Assembly: GCF_003600355.1 (NCBI RefSeq)
Contig: NZ_CP032416.1
Span: 1,198,183 to 1,262,182, forward strand
Reading direction: 5' to 3'
Length of the DNA stretch: 64,000 bases
Origin: Clostridium fermenticellae
Lineage (GTDB): Bacteria > Bacillota > Clostridia > Clostridiales > Clostridiaceae
Below, piece after piece: positions 47,774 through 56,511 of the stretch. Position numbers and translations under genes: made by a program. The notes beneath the pieces were generated by a model. That model did no database searches. It was not told the DNA's origin and saw only the letters and a program-made list of their open reading frames with translations. The number at the start of each line of letters is the position of its first letter. Positions within the stretch are counted from its first letter, which is position 1.

Positions 47774-48832
47774 ATGATAGAAAAATTAACTAGAAAAAAC
47801 CTTAAGAGCTTTAAGCCGTATGATGCTTTAGAGGTAAAATGTGATGTAAAACTTGATGCCAATGAAAATTCTATGAACATAAAAGAAGATATATTAAATA
47901 AAATAGTCAAAAAAATTATGACACTTAACTTTAATAGATATCCTGATCCTGCTTCAAGAAAAGTGTGCAGGCTTTATGCTGATTATGCAGGGGCGGATGC
48001 TAAAAATGTAATGGCTGGTAATGGTTCAGATGAATTGATACAGATAATAGTTTCTACATTTGTAGACAGAGGTGAAAGCATAATGTGTGTGAATCCCGAT
48101 TTTTCAATGTATAAAAATTATGCAAAATTAGCGGGAGGAAGAGCAAAGGTATTTGAGTTGAATGAAGATTTTTCTCTAGATGTTGATGGAATTATAGATT
48201 CTGTAAATAAAGAAGATGTAAAAGTACTTTTTTTATCAAATCCCAATAATCCAGTTGCAACAGTAATAAAAAGAGAGAATATATTAAAAATAGTGGACAA
48301 ATGTAATTCTATAGTTGTAATTGACGAGGCATATATTGAATTTTATGGTAATTCAGTAATTGATGAGATAAATAATTATGAAAATCTCATAGTGCTTAGA
48401 ACATGTTCTAAAGCTGTGGCTATGGCTGCTATAAGGCTGGGATTTTTAATAACAAATTATAGGCTGCTTCAGGAAATAAAAAAGGTTAAACCGCCTTTTA
48501 ATGTGAATTCAGTAACTCAAGCTATTGGTGAAGTTATACTAGAAAATACTGGCTATATAAGAGAGTATACAGAAAAGATATTACAGGAAAGAAAATTTTT
48601 ATTTGATGAATTAAAAACTATAGATGGATTAGAAGTTTATGGTACACACTCTAACTTTGTCATAATGAGACTTAAAAATTCGAAACAGGTGTATGAAGGA
48701 CTCTTACAAAACGGTATATCAGTCAGAAATTATTTAAATGATGCAAGATTAAGCAATTTTATAAGAATAACCGTTGGCAGCAGAAAAGAAAATGAATTGA
48801 CGATTGAGTGCTTAAAAAAATTTATAAAGTAG
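47774..48832 (+). CDS. hisC: Histidinol-phosphate aminotransferase
   Basis: HisC transfers an amino group to imidazole acetol phosphate. The 352-residue PLP enzyme has KLDANENSMNI, MAGNGSDELIQIIV, LSNPNNPVATVI, VIDEAYIEFYG and the PLP lysine in VLRTCSKAVAMAAIRLG. Its TAG stop is at 48830-48832, and hisB follows after 21 bases. Confidence 0.97.
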   Translation: MIEKLTRKNLKSFKPYDALEVKCDVKLDANENSMNIKEDILNKIVKKIMTLNFNRYPDPASRKVCRLYADYAGADAKNVMAGNGSDELIQIIVSTFVDRGESIMCVNPDFSMYKNYAKLAGGRAKVFELNEDFSLDVDGIIDSVNKEDVKVLFLSNPNNPVATVIKRENILKIVDKCNSIVVIDEAYIEFYGNSVIDEINNYENLIVLRTCSKAVAMAAIRLGFLITNYRLLQEIKKVKPPFNVNSVTQAIGEVILENTGYIREYTEKILQERKFLFDELKTIDGLEVYGTHSNFVIMRLKNSKQVYEGLLQNGISVRNYLNDARLSNFIRITVGSRKENELTIECLKKFIK

Positions 48833-48853
48833 ATGGAAGTTGAGGTGATAATA

Positions 48854-49438
48854 ATGAGAGAAGCTTCAATATCACGTAAAACTAATGAAACAGATATAAA
48901 TGTAAAAATTGAACTTGATGGAAGTGGGAAATATGATATAGATACTGGCATAGGTTTTTTTGATCACATGTTAAGCCTTATGTCAAGGCATGGACTCATA
49001 AATATGAAGGTGGCTGCAAAGGGTGATTTATATGTGGATTCACATCATACAATTGAGGATATAGGTATAGTTATCGGAAAGTGTATTCATGAGGCTCTTG
49101 GTGACAAAGAAAAAATAAGAAGGTATAGTACAGTATTTCTACCGATGGATGAGGTACTTTGTATGGTGTCAATGGACATAAGCGGAAGACCGTATATTGT
49201 TTTTGATGCAAAATTTGATGAAGAAAGAGTTGGAGAGATGGATACAGGGATGGTTGAAGAATTTTTTAGAGCAGTGGCCTTTAACGCAGGAATTACACTT
49301 CACGTAAAGGAACTTTATGGAAAAAATTCTCATCACATTATAGAAGCAATGTTTAAAGCTTTTGGAAAGGCTTTAAGAGAGGCGGCAGAATTGGATGAGA
49401 AAATAGAAGGAATAATGTCTACAAAAGGTACCCTTTAA
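48854..49438 (+). CDS. hisB: Imidazoleglycerol-phosphate dehydratase
   Basis: HisB dehydrates imidazole glycerol phosphate with a dimanganese site. The 194-residue monofunctional enzyme has FFDHMLSLMSRHG, DSHHTIEDIGIVIGKC and NSHHIIEAMFKAFGKAL, which supply the metal-binding histidines. There is no fused histidinol phosphatase domain, in contrast to E. coli HisB. ATG 48854 follows GAGGTG. Confidence 0.98.
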   Translation: MREASISRKTNETDINVKIELDGSGKYDIDTGIGFFDHMLSLMSRHGLINMKVAAKGDLYVDSHHTIEDIGIVIGKCIHEALGDKEKIRRYSTVFLPMDEVLCMVSMDISGRPYIVFDAKFDEERVGEMDTGMVEEFFRAVAFNAGITLHVKELYGKNSHHIIEAMFKAFGKALREAAELDEKIEGIMSTKGTL

Positions 49439-49473
49439 GTTATTTCAAATAAAAGTTATTGGAGAGTGATTTT

Positions 49474-50082
49474 ATGATTGCAATAATAGATTATGGAATG
49501 GGAAATTTAAGAAGTGTGCAAAAATCACTTCAATATATAGGAGAAGAGGCAATTATAACATCTGATTCATCTGACATCATAAACGCAGATGGAATTATAC
49601 TTCCTGGAGTGGGTGCCTTTCCAGATGCGGTGGAAAATCTAAGCAGAAAGGGATTGGATAAAATATTTAAAGAGGTTGTTAAGTCAGGTAAACCAGCACT
49701 TGGGATATGCCTTGGAATGCAGCTTCTATTTAGCCTTGGAGAAGAAATAAGAGAGAGCAGAGGATTACAACTTCTAAAAGGCAGAATAAAAAGAATATAT
49801 GCAGATGTAAAGATACCACATATGGGATGGAATAGTATAAATATAAAAAAGACATGTGAAATTTTAGATGGTGTCACTGAAGAAAGTTATGTTTATTTTG
49901 TACATTCATTTTATGCCGAGGTAGAGAATACCGAGGATCTGAATGCAGTTTCAAATTATGGAATAGAAATACCAGCTGTTGTGAGCAGAAGAAATTTGTT
50001 TGGAGTTCAATTCCATCCAGAGAAGAGTGGTGATATTGGTATGCATATACTTAAGAATTTTTCAAAATTAACTAGACTCTAA
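49474..50082 (+). CDS. hisH: Imidazole glycerol phosphate synthase, glutaminase subunit HisH
   Basis: HisH is the class I glutamine amidotransferase that delivers ammonia to HisF. The 202-residue protein has the nucleophile elbow ALGICLGMQLLF (Cys) and the His/Glu pair in VQFHPEKSGDIG. DYGMGNLRSVQKSL begins the chain. ATG 49474 follows GGAGAGTG. Confidence 0.98.
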   Translation: MIAIIDYGMGNLRSVQKSLQYIGEEAIITSDSSDIINADGIILPGVGAFPDAVENLSRKGLDKIFKEVVKSGKPALGICLGMQLLFSLGEEIRESRGLQLLKGRIKRIYADVKIPHMGWNSINIKKTCEILDGVTEESYVYFVHSFYAEVENTEDLNAVSNYGIEIPAVVSRRNLFGVQFHPEKSGDIGMHILKNFSKLTRL

Positions 50083-50104
50083 TAGTTATAAGGGGGTTTT
50101 TTAA

Positions 50105-50821
50105 TTGATTATAATTCCAGCGATTGATTTAAAAGAAGGAAATTGTGTTAGACTTTATCAAGGTAAAATGTCATCGGCACAGGTGGTTGCAAGAGACGCT
50201 GTAAAGGCGGCTTTAGAATTTAAAGCTGCTGGAGCTGAATTTATACATATGGTTGATTTGGATGGTGCTGTTCGTGGTAAAATGTATAATTTGTCTCAAG
50301 TTATAAGGGTAATAAATGAAACTGGCCTTCCTGTAGAAGTTGGCGGGGGTATAAGAAATATTGAGACTATAAATAATTTAATAAAAAATAAAATATCAAG
50401 AGTTATACTTGGAACAGCTGCTCTAAATGATTTTAATATGCTAGAAGAGGCAGTGAAAAAGTATGGAGAAAAAATAGCTGTCGGAATAGATGCTAAAGAT
50501 GGAAGAGTAGCTGTGGATGGGTGGGTTAATATAAGTAAAACTGATTATATAGATTTTGCAAAGAAAATTGAAGATGTTGGTGTGAAAACTATAATATTCA
50601 CGGATATAGGCAGAGATGGAACTTTAAAAGGTGCTAATTTAATGCAGCTTTCTGAAATTAGTTCAAGCGTTTCCTGCAATATAATTGCGTCAGGTGGAGT
50701 CAGTAATATAGAAGATGTAAAAAACTTGAAGAATACTGGAGTTTATGGAGTTATAATAGGAAAGGCAATTTATTCAGGTGCTGTCTCTATTCAAGATGCA
50801 ATAGAAGTTGGGAGGAATTGA
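50105..50821 (+). CDS. hisA: ProFAR isomerase HisA
   Basis: HisA opens the ribose ring of ProFAR, an Amadori rearrangement. The 238-residue beta/alpha barrel has IIPAIDLKEGNCVRLYQG with the catalytic Asp, PVEVGGGIRNIETI and FTDIGRDGTLKGAN. TTG 50105 follows AAGGGGG. It is followed by hisF within a few bases. Confidence 0.97.
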   Translation: MIIIPAIDLKEGNCVRLYQGKMSSAQVVARDAVKAALEFKAAGAEFIHMVDLDGAVRGKMYNLSQVIRVINETGLPVEVGGGIRNIETINNLIKNKISRVILGTAALNDFNMLEEAVKKYGEKIAVGIDAKDGRVAVDGWVNISKTDYIDFAKKIEDVGVKTIIFTDIGRDGTLKGANLMQLSEISSSVSCNIIASGGVSNIEDVKNLKNTGVYGVIIGKAIYSGAVSIQDAIEVGRN

Positions 50822-50824
50822 TTT

Positions 50825-51586
50825 GTGCTTACTAAGAGAATAATACCATGTTTGGATGTAGAAGGCGGAAGAGTAGTAAAAGGAGTTAATTTTGTGAATT
50901 TAAAGGATGTGGGAGATCCTGTAGAAATAGCAAAGGCTTATAATAAGGAAGGCGCGGACGAAATAGTATTTTTAGATATTACCGCAACAAGTGATAAAAG
51001 GGAAACTATGATAGATGTAGTTAGGAGGACAGCGGAAGAGGTATTTATACCATTAACTGTCGGAGGAGGTATAAGAACTTTAGATGATTTTAAAAATATT
51101 CTAAGAGCTGGTGCTGATAAAATATCTGTAAATTCGGCGGCGGTCCGCGACCCGGATTTCATAAGAAGGGCTGCAGATAAATTTGGGAGTCAATGTGTAG
51201 TTGTTGCTGTAGATGCCAGGATGAGAGATGATAAAACAGGATGGAATGTAGTTATAGACGGCGGCAGGATCGATACCGGACTTGATGCAGTAGAGTGGGC
51301 TAAAAAAGTAGAAGTTCTGGGCGCAGGAGAAATACTTTTAACAAGTATGGATACAGACGGAACTAAAAATGGGTATGATATACCACTTACAGATATAATA
51401 TCCAGGTCAGTAAACATCCCTATTATAGCATCTGGGGGCTGTGGAAATTTAAGGCATTTTTATGATGTGTTTTCTAAAACAGGTGCCGATGCAGCACTTG
51501 CAGCTTCTCTTTTTCACTACAGGGAACTCAGCATAACCGAAGTAAAGCAGTATTTGAAGGATAAAAATGTGGAGGTTAGAATCTAA
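50825..51586 (+). CDS. hisF: Imidazole glycerol phosphate synthase, cyclase subunit HisF
   Basis: HisF uses ammonia from HisH to form imidazole glycerol phosphate and AICAR. The 253-residue barrel has [18 protein letters not shown] (catalytic Asp), [28 protein letters not shown] and [15 protein letters not shown] (second Asp). Start GTG 50825 follows GGGAGG across the hisA stop. Confidence 0.98.
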   Translation: MLTKRIIPCLDVEGGRVVKGVNFVNLKDVGDPVEIAKAYNKEGADEIVFLDITATSDKRETMIDVVRRTAEEVFIPLTVGGGIRTLDDFKNILRAGADKISVNSAAVRDPDFIRRAADKFGSQCVVVAVDARMRDDKTGWNVVIDGGRIDTGLDAVEWAKKVEVLGAGEILLTSMDTDGTKNGYDIPLTDIISRSVNIPIIASGGCGNLRHFYDVFSKTGADAALAASLFHYRELSITEVKQYLKDKNVEVRI

Positions 51587-51607
51587 GTTTCTAAAGAGGA
51601 GAATAAA

Positions 51608-51943
51608 ATGAATGATAGTATAAATACTCAAAATTTAAAATCAGTAAATTTTAAAGGCGGCCTTATTCCTGCAGTGATTCAGGATTATAAAAATGGTGAG
51701 GTTTTAATGCTTGCTTATATGAATGAAGAATCTTTAAAGAGAACTCTGCAGAGCGGGACGACATGGTTTTGGAGCAGATCAAGAAGTGAGTATTGGAATA
51801 AAGGTGAAACTTCAAAACATTACCAGTATGTAAAGAGTATAAGTTTGGATTGCGACGGTGATACACTTCTTATAAAAGTAGATCAAGTTGGAGCAGCATG
51901 TCATACAGGCAATAGAAGCTGCTTTTATCGAGATATACTGTAG
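51608..51943 (+). CDS. hisI: Phosphoribosyl-AMP cyclohydrolase
   Basis: HisI hydrolyses the adenine ring of PR-AMP. The 111-residue protein is the stand-alone enzyme, with [19 protein letters not shown] and the zinc cysteines in [20 protein letters not shown] and NRSCFYR. HisE is encoded separately, 385 bases later. The hisI stop codon TAG forms part of the left end of a repeat element that fills this gap, so insertion or formation of the element reached exactly to the end of hisI. Confidence 0.97.
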   Translation: MNDSINTQNLKSVNFKGGLIPAVIQDYKNGEVLMLAYMNEESLKRTLQSGTTWFWSRSRSEYWNKGETSKHYQYVKSISLDCDGDTLLIKVDQVGAACHTGNRSCFYRDIL

Positions 51944-52000
51944 GGTTTATAAATGAAAGGTTAATCCATCCTCCGGGAGATGCCGCCAAAATCCGGTATT
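51941..52000 (+). repeat. Truncated left end of the palindromic repeat, fused to copy A
   Basis: TAGGGTTTATAAATGAAAG is shared with the left end of the copy at 63,787. The next 40 bases (including CTCCGGGAGATGCCGCCAAAAT) resemble that copy's CTCCGGCCGGAATTTCCAAAAT stretch. It then stops and the main hairpin of copy A begins. This reads as a broken first copy next to a nearly whole second one. Confidence 0.6.
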
Positions 52001-52024
52001 ATAAATGCTTTTAGTAATTCTATG

Positions 52025-52264
52025 CTTAAGTTATGCTCCAGCTGCCACTTCCAAAATTCGTCACCTAAAAAATTTCTAGTAAGTCTAAGTTCGTATTTAT
52101 AAAAATCTAAGCAGATTTTATAAACTCGCAGGCTCAAACATATAAAATCTGCTTAGATTTTCAAAAATACTTCACTAATACTTACTAAAAAATTTTTTAA
52201 TGTGCCTACATTTTGGAAGTGTCAGCTTACGTATAACTTAAGCTTGGAATTACAAACTCTATAT
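52025..52264 (+). repeat. Copy A: long imperfect palindrome between hisI and hisE
   Basis: The hairpin spans 52,025-52,242, each side ending in CTTAAG. The apical stem AATCTAAGCAGATTTTATA / TATAAAATCTGCTTAGATT is perfect, around loop AACTCGCAGGCTCAAACA. Middle parts of the arms pair imperfectly, with conserved internal loops (GTCACCTAAAAAA against TTTTTTAATGTGCC). The right end, ACTTAAGCTTGGAATTACAAACTCTATA, is the family terminus. It lies in sense orientation inside the his operon, so its RNA is in the his mRNA. Confidence 0.85.
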
Positions 52265-52328
52265 AGAAGTTAAATTTGTAGACTAACTTTGTAAATTTGG
52301 AACATATATTTTGGGAGGAGAGTTATAA

Positions 52329-52664
52329 ATGGATTTGAATAATGTTGTGAGAGATCTTTATAAAATTATAGAAAGCAGAAGGGACAATCCTGTTGAGGGT
52401 TCATACACGAGTTATCTATTTAAAGAAGGATTGGATAAGATATTAAAGAAGATCGGAGAAGAGTCCTCTGAAGTTATAATAGCCAGTAAAAATTTAAATA
52501 AGCAGGAGGAGATATACGAAATAAGTGATCTATTATATCATCTCTTAGTTCTAATGGTTCATCAGAAAGTTACATTAGATGATATAGTAAAGGAGCTTGA
52601 AAAGAGAAGACAAAAAACTTTAAATAAAAAAGTCATGGGTAAAAGAGCTGATGGAGTGGATTAA
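52329..52664 (+). CDS. hisE: Phosphoribosyl-ATP pyrophosphatase
   Basis: HisE hydrolyses PR-ATP to PR-AMP, step two of histidine synthesis. The 111-residue all-helical MazG-like protein has the motif [13 protein letters not shown] with the metal-binding glutamates and [20 protein letters not shown] precedes ATG 52329. In many genomes it is fused to or touches hisI; here a repeat element separates the two. It is the last gene of the operon. Confidence 0.97.
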   Translation: MDLNNVVRDLYKIIESRRDNPVEGSYTSYLFKEGLDKILKKIGEESSEVIIASKNLNKQEEIYEISDLLYHLLVLMVHQKVTLDDIVKELEKRRQKTLNKKVMGKRADGVD

Positions 52665-52697
52665 AAAGATTAGTATTTTAAGGCATCTGATTCATAA

Positions 52698-52724
52698 ATT
52701 GCATATATTGCGTATTAAGCATTG
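52698..52724 (+). repeat. Left member of a perfect 27-bp inverted repeat
   Basis: The 27 bases, which begin ATTGCATATATTGCG, recur exactly and inverted at 53,844-53,870. Outer GGCAT/ATGCC also match across 52,682 and 53,887. The pair encloses about 1.1 kb without a credible gene. Confidence 0.9.
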
Positions 52725-52741
52725 TTGTAAGATTATAGCAC

Positions 52742-52983
52742 ATAAGGACAAACTTAACTCACACGCAGAGGTATACTCACAAACTTCGGCACCCTAAAAA
52801 AGTTTTAACATCTCTAAGCTTGTCTTTTAGAAATTTAAGCAGATTATATAAACTCGCTTTGCTCAAACATATATAATCTACTAAAATTTTTCTAAAAGAC
52901 TTCGCCAAGAGATGTAAAAAACTTTTTAGATGTGCCTTCAGTTTCTAAGTATACCTCTGCGTATGAGTTAAGTTTGTCCTTAT
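52742..52983 (+). repeat. Copy B: long palindrome downstream of hisE, divergent subtype
   Basis: A 36-base outer arm starting ATAAGGACAAACTTAACTCA (52,742) pairs with the arm ending at 52,983 with only one mismatch. The apical loop AACTCGCTTTGCTCAAACA and its stem AGCAGATTATATA resemble copy A, while the outer stem has quite different sequence. Conserved internal pieces are GGCACCCTAAAAAA on the left, and ACTTCGCCAA and GATGTGCCTTCA on the right. Confidence 0.85.
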
Positions 52984-53598
52984 AAATTATAAATCAAATG
53001 CTCAATAAAATAATTTCGCCTTTAAGGGTTTATGGCGATAGCCATATTGATTTAAAAGTCCTCTACTCCATTTAAATATAAATCATATATAATCTCACTC
53101 ATTTTCTTGCAATAGTATTTGTCAACTTACATTATAATCTCCATGATTGTATTCTCTTTATAAAGGTTTTACGGACGTAGTCCTTGTATATATAACATTA
53201 ATCCCGGAGGGATATTTCAAAATTACAGAAGTTATAATAAATAACGAAATTTTTCCCGGTAAAAGATTAAATATATCTAAAATTAAAATAACCTGCCCTT
53301 CACAAGAAGAACAGAGCACCCTAACGGGTTTGAAGGCTTACAGTCTTCCTTCTTTAAGTTATAGTAATGACTGTACTAATTTAATTATTAGGATATTAAC
53401 TTCCCGGGTATATAGTAAAACTCACATTTAAATTTAAATCTGTTATGAAAATAGATATGCTATTTTTTGTAACTCCCATAAGTTTAAAATATCCCTCCGG
53501 GATTATATTATTCGGAGGATTACCATTCATAAAATTCCAAATCAATTAAAAATATAGAATATCGCATTAAACAATTTATTGCAAACATAAGTAAAATT
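52984..53598. other. Gene-free interior of the inverted-repeat region
   Basis: There is no gene I can support. It holds a further 19-bp inverted repeat, TAATCCCGGAGGGATATTT at 53,199-53,217 against its complement at 53,486-53,504. Sequence between includes local palindromes (ACCCTAACGGGT near 53,319-53,330). A 94-codon open frame at 53,147-53,431 crosses one of these repeats and is not convincing. Confidence 0.7.
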
Positions 53599-53672
53599 TT
53601 TACGTAGTGGAGTACTGTAAGGCTGAAGACACATTTAAAACTTTTTCTATAAATTTTGACGAAGTGCTGTGA
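53599..53672 (-). repeat. Copy E: half of the palindromic repeat
   Basis: Read on the minus strand, this stretch aligns with the right half of copy B: GCACTTCGTCAAAATTT...GTGTCTTCAGCCTTACAGTACTCC...TACGTAA against GACTTCGCCAAGAGATG...GTGCCTTCAGTTTCTAAGTATACC...TGCGTAT. The partner arm and apical loop are missing, so it is a decayed half element. Confidence 0.6.
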
Positions 53673-53843
53673 AAAACCTTAAAGTCCCGGATATCATTTA
53701 AAATATGATCTTATTCAGATTTTTTTAATTACTTCAATATATGTTTAAAATTGTAATTATAGTATAAATTACAAGGGCTAATCGCCCTAGAAACCTTGAA
53801 AGTGATATCTCACTTATTAAGCATATAACCATATATTTATGAT

Positions 53844-53870
53844 CAATGCTTAATACGCAATATATGCAAT
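53844..53870 (-). repeat. Right member of the perfect 27-bp inverted repeat
   Basis: This is the exact reverse complement of 52,698-52,724. Just inside, TTAAGCAT (about 53,818) and ATGCTTAA (about 53,846) form a smaller hairpin. Confidence 0.9.
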
Positions 53871-53962
53871 ATCTGATTTTTAATGCCGAATTTACTTGAA
53901 AATTTAGTTGTATAAAGGTATCTTAAGATTATGTATTAAATTAAATGCTTAGGAGGAATAAG

Positions 53963-55759
53963 GTGGATACTAGGTATGATGAATATTATAATAGACTTAA
54001 AAATTACAGTAGCTTGATTGAAAAACAAAATAAATCAATAAAAGTTACAGCATATTTCAGATTGATTACTTTTCTAATTGGATTAGTGATTACAATTTAT
54101 ACTTTTATTATTAAGAGCTATATTATAAGTGCAGGTGTTTTTATTATTTCAGCTGCTGTCTTTGTTTATTTGATTATTGAACACAACAAAGAGGTTTGCA
54201 GAAGAAACAATTTAGTTGCATTAAAAGAAATAAACGAAAGATCACTAAAAAGATTAAATGGAGAATGGAAATACTTTGAGGATGATGGAAGTGAATTTAA
54301 AGATAAGGAACATAATTATTCTGATGACTTAGATATATTTGGTAAATCTTCATTGTTTCAATGGATAAACAGCAGTAAAACATTTATGGGAAGAAGAGCA
54401 CTTAGGGAAAGGCTTACTCATCCACTCAAGACATATGATGATGTTGGATTTACCCAAGAGTCAGTTAAAGAATTGGCTGAAAACGTAGAATGGAGACAGC
54501 AATTTGAAGCTTATGGTATGGTTATTAAGGATTTAAGTACCGATCCTGAAGAACTTTATAAATGGGGCAATGACAGAAATGGAGAATATAATAAGCCAGG
54601 ATTTATTTTTACTGCAAGGTTATTGCCGTGTGTAACAATTATATTTATTTTACTTGCTTGTTTTACTCCATATTTAGATTTTAAACTTCCATGGATTATG
54701 ATACTTTTACAGATGATGGTGCTGTTTATTGGATCAAAGAAAAGGAATTATGTGCTTAATAGCGTTTGCAAGTACAAAGATAATATAACTTTATACCTTA
54801 AATTGTTAAAATTAATTGAGGGCAGGGACTTTAAAAGTGATTATTTAAAACAATTAAAAAATAAGCTTACAGGAGATCAAGATGCTGTAACATCAATTAA
54901 GAAATTATCAGATATATATAGAGGAATTGCAGATAGACAGAATGCATTCTTTATAATAATCAATATATTACTATTATGGGATTATAGATGTGTGATAGAA
55001 TTTGAAAAATGGAGGATTAAATGTGGGAATGATTTAAAAATCTGGTTTGATGTAATAGGTGAGTTTGAGGCACTTAATAGTATTTCAAACATCGTATATG
55101 ACAATCCAGAGTGGGTTATGCCGTCAGTTGCAGATAAAAAGCTAATATTAAGGGGAAAAGAATTAGGGCATCCTCTTTTAGGAGATGAGAGAGTATGCAA
55201 TGATGTTGTGATTAATAAGGATAGAAGTATCTTACTTATAACGGGATCAAATATGTCTGGAAAAAGTACATTTTTAAGAACTGTAGGTATAAATTTGGTG
55301 TTAAGTTATATTGGTGCCCCTGTGTGTGCAAGAGAGTTTGAATGTTCTTTAATGGAAATTTTTACTTGTATGAGAATAAGTGATAACTTAGAAAATAATA
55401 TATCTTCTTTTTATGCTGAAATATTAAGAATAAAGAAAATTACTCAAGGTGTAAGGGAAAATAAAAAAATATTTTTCCTATTAGATGAATTGTTTAAAGG
55501 CACTAATTCTATTGACAGACATGAAGGAGCAAAAGCACTTATAAAACAGTTAGGCAGGCAAGGGGCTTCAGGACTTATTTCCACCCATGATTTGGAGCTG
55601 TCTAATTTGGAACAGGAGTATTCCAGAATAAAAAATTATCATTTTCAGGAATACTACATAGATAATAAATTAAAATTTGACTATAAACTAAGAGATGGGG
55701 TATCGACTACAAGAAATGCCTTATATTTGATTAAGCTAGCTGGTATAGATATCGAATAA
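53963..55759 (+). CDS. Membrane-anchored MutS-family ATPase
   Basis: The 598-residue protein carries a C-terminal MutS ATPase: Walker A GSNMSGKSTFLRT, then GAPVCAREF, RISDNLENNISSFYAE (signature), Walker B FFLLDELFKGTNS and STHDLELSNL. It lacks the mismatch-recognition domain I of MutS. Instead two hydrophobic helices lie at about 28-70 and two more in the middle (about 220-265), so the protein is probably held in the membrane. GTG 53963 follows AGGAGG; an in-frame ATG at 53945 precedes that site. Function of this branch is unknown; mismatch repair should not be assumed. Confidence 0.85.
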   Translation: MDTRYDEYYNRLKNYSSLIEKQNKSIKVTAYFRLITFLIGLVITIYTFIIKSYIISAGVFIISAAVFVYLIIEHNKEVCRRNNLVALKEINERSLKRLNGEWKYFEDDGSEFKDKEHNYSDDLDIFGKSSLFQWINSSKTFMGRRALRERLTHPLKTYDDVGFTQESVKELAENVEWRQQFEAYGMVIKDLSTDPEELYKWGNDRNGEYNKPGFIFTARLLPCVTIIFILLACFTPYLDFKLPWIMILLQMMVLFIGSKKRNYVLNSVCKYKDNITLYLKLLKLIEGRDFKSDYLKQLKNKLTGDQDAVTSIKKLSDIYRGIADRQNAFFIIINILLLWDYRCVIEFEKWRIKCGNDLKIWFDVIGEFEALNSISNIVYDNPEWVMPSVADKKLILRGKELGHPLLGDERVCNDVVINKDRSILLITGSNMSGKSTFLRTVGINLVLSYIGAPVCAREFECSLMEIFTCMRISDNLENNISSFYAEILRIKKITQGVRENKKIFFLLDELFKGTNSIDRHEGAKALIKQLGRQGASGLISTHDLELSNLEQEYSRIKNYHFQEYYIDNKLKFDYKLRDGVSTTRNALYLIKLAGIDIE

Positions 55760-55792
55760 CATAAAAACATTAAAAGAAAAAAGGTGAATTTT

Positions 55793-56488
55793 ATGAAAGC
55801 TGCAATTGTGACAGGAGCATCCTCCGGGATAGGTTTTGAAATAAGCAAAAGACTTTTGAATATAGGGTATAAAGTTTATGGTTTCGGAAGAGATTTTTCT
55901 AGAGTCGATTCTGAAATGGATAACTTTATAAGAATTTGCTGCGATTTGAGAGAAACACATAAACTTATAGATAATATAAAGTCAATAAAAAAGGAGGAAG
56001 AAATATACATTCTTGTTAATAGTGCAGGAATTGGGTATTTTGGTCCTCATGAAGAATTAAATCCGTATAAAATAAAAGAGATGGTGGAGGTTAATTTGGA
56101 GGTCCCGATGATACTTACAAATTTACTTTTAAGGGATTTGAAAAAGAATAGAGGGTATATAATAAATATATCATCCATAACAGCTAAAAAGTGGAGTACA
56201 TATGGGTGTGCATATGCTGCATCTAAAGCAGGAATTACACATTTTTCGGAAAGTTTGTTTGAAGAAAGCAGAAAGTATGGTGTTAAGATTGTAACTATAC
56301 ATCCAGATATAGTTAAAACACATTTTTATGATAAGTGTAATTTTAGAGAAGGTGATGCAGATGATAGTTACATAATGCCAGAATGTATAGGTGATGCAGT
56401 TCAAAATATTTTAAGCCAAAAAGAAGGTATAATTGTAACAGATATGACGATAAGACCTCAAAGGCATATGATAACAAGAAAAAAATAA
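55793..56488 (+). CDS. Short-chain dehydrogenase/reductase
   Basis: The 231-residue protein is a classical SDR. The NAD(P) loop is TGASSGIGFEIS, NSAGIGYFG is the NNAG-like segment, and the catalytic Ser-Tyr-Lys set appears as ISSITAKK...YAASKAG. The R following the GFGRD loop suggests NADP(H), as inference. ATG 55793 follows AAAGGTG. It lies 33 bases after the MutS-like gene and just before a damaged 2-hydroxyacid dehydrogenase gene. The substrate is unknown. Confidence 0.9.
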   Translation: MKAAIVTGASSGIGFEISKRLLNIGYKVYGFGRDFSRVDSEMDNFIRICCDLRETHKLIDNIKSIKKEEEIYILVNSAGIGYFGPHEELNPYKIKEMVEVNLEVPMILTNLLLRDLKKNRGYIINISSITAKKWSTYGCAYAASKAGITHFSESLFEESRKYGVKIVTIHPDIVKTHFYDKCNFREGDADDSYIMPECIGDAVQNILSQKEGIIVTDMTIRPQRHMITRKK

Positions 56489-56511
56489 TCTGCAGTTAGG
56501 TGGGAGAAGTA

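Noticed and set aside
53147-53431. 94-codon open frame in the palindromic block
   Set aside because: It has no ribosome binding site, crosses a 19-bp inverted repeat, and the translation shows no recognisable domain. Most likely a chance frame.
51941-53900. Possible CRISPR array
   Set aside because: Repeats are few, long, palindromic and irregularly spaced, with no uniform spacers and no cas genes in the window.
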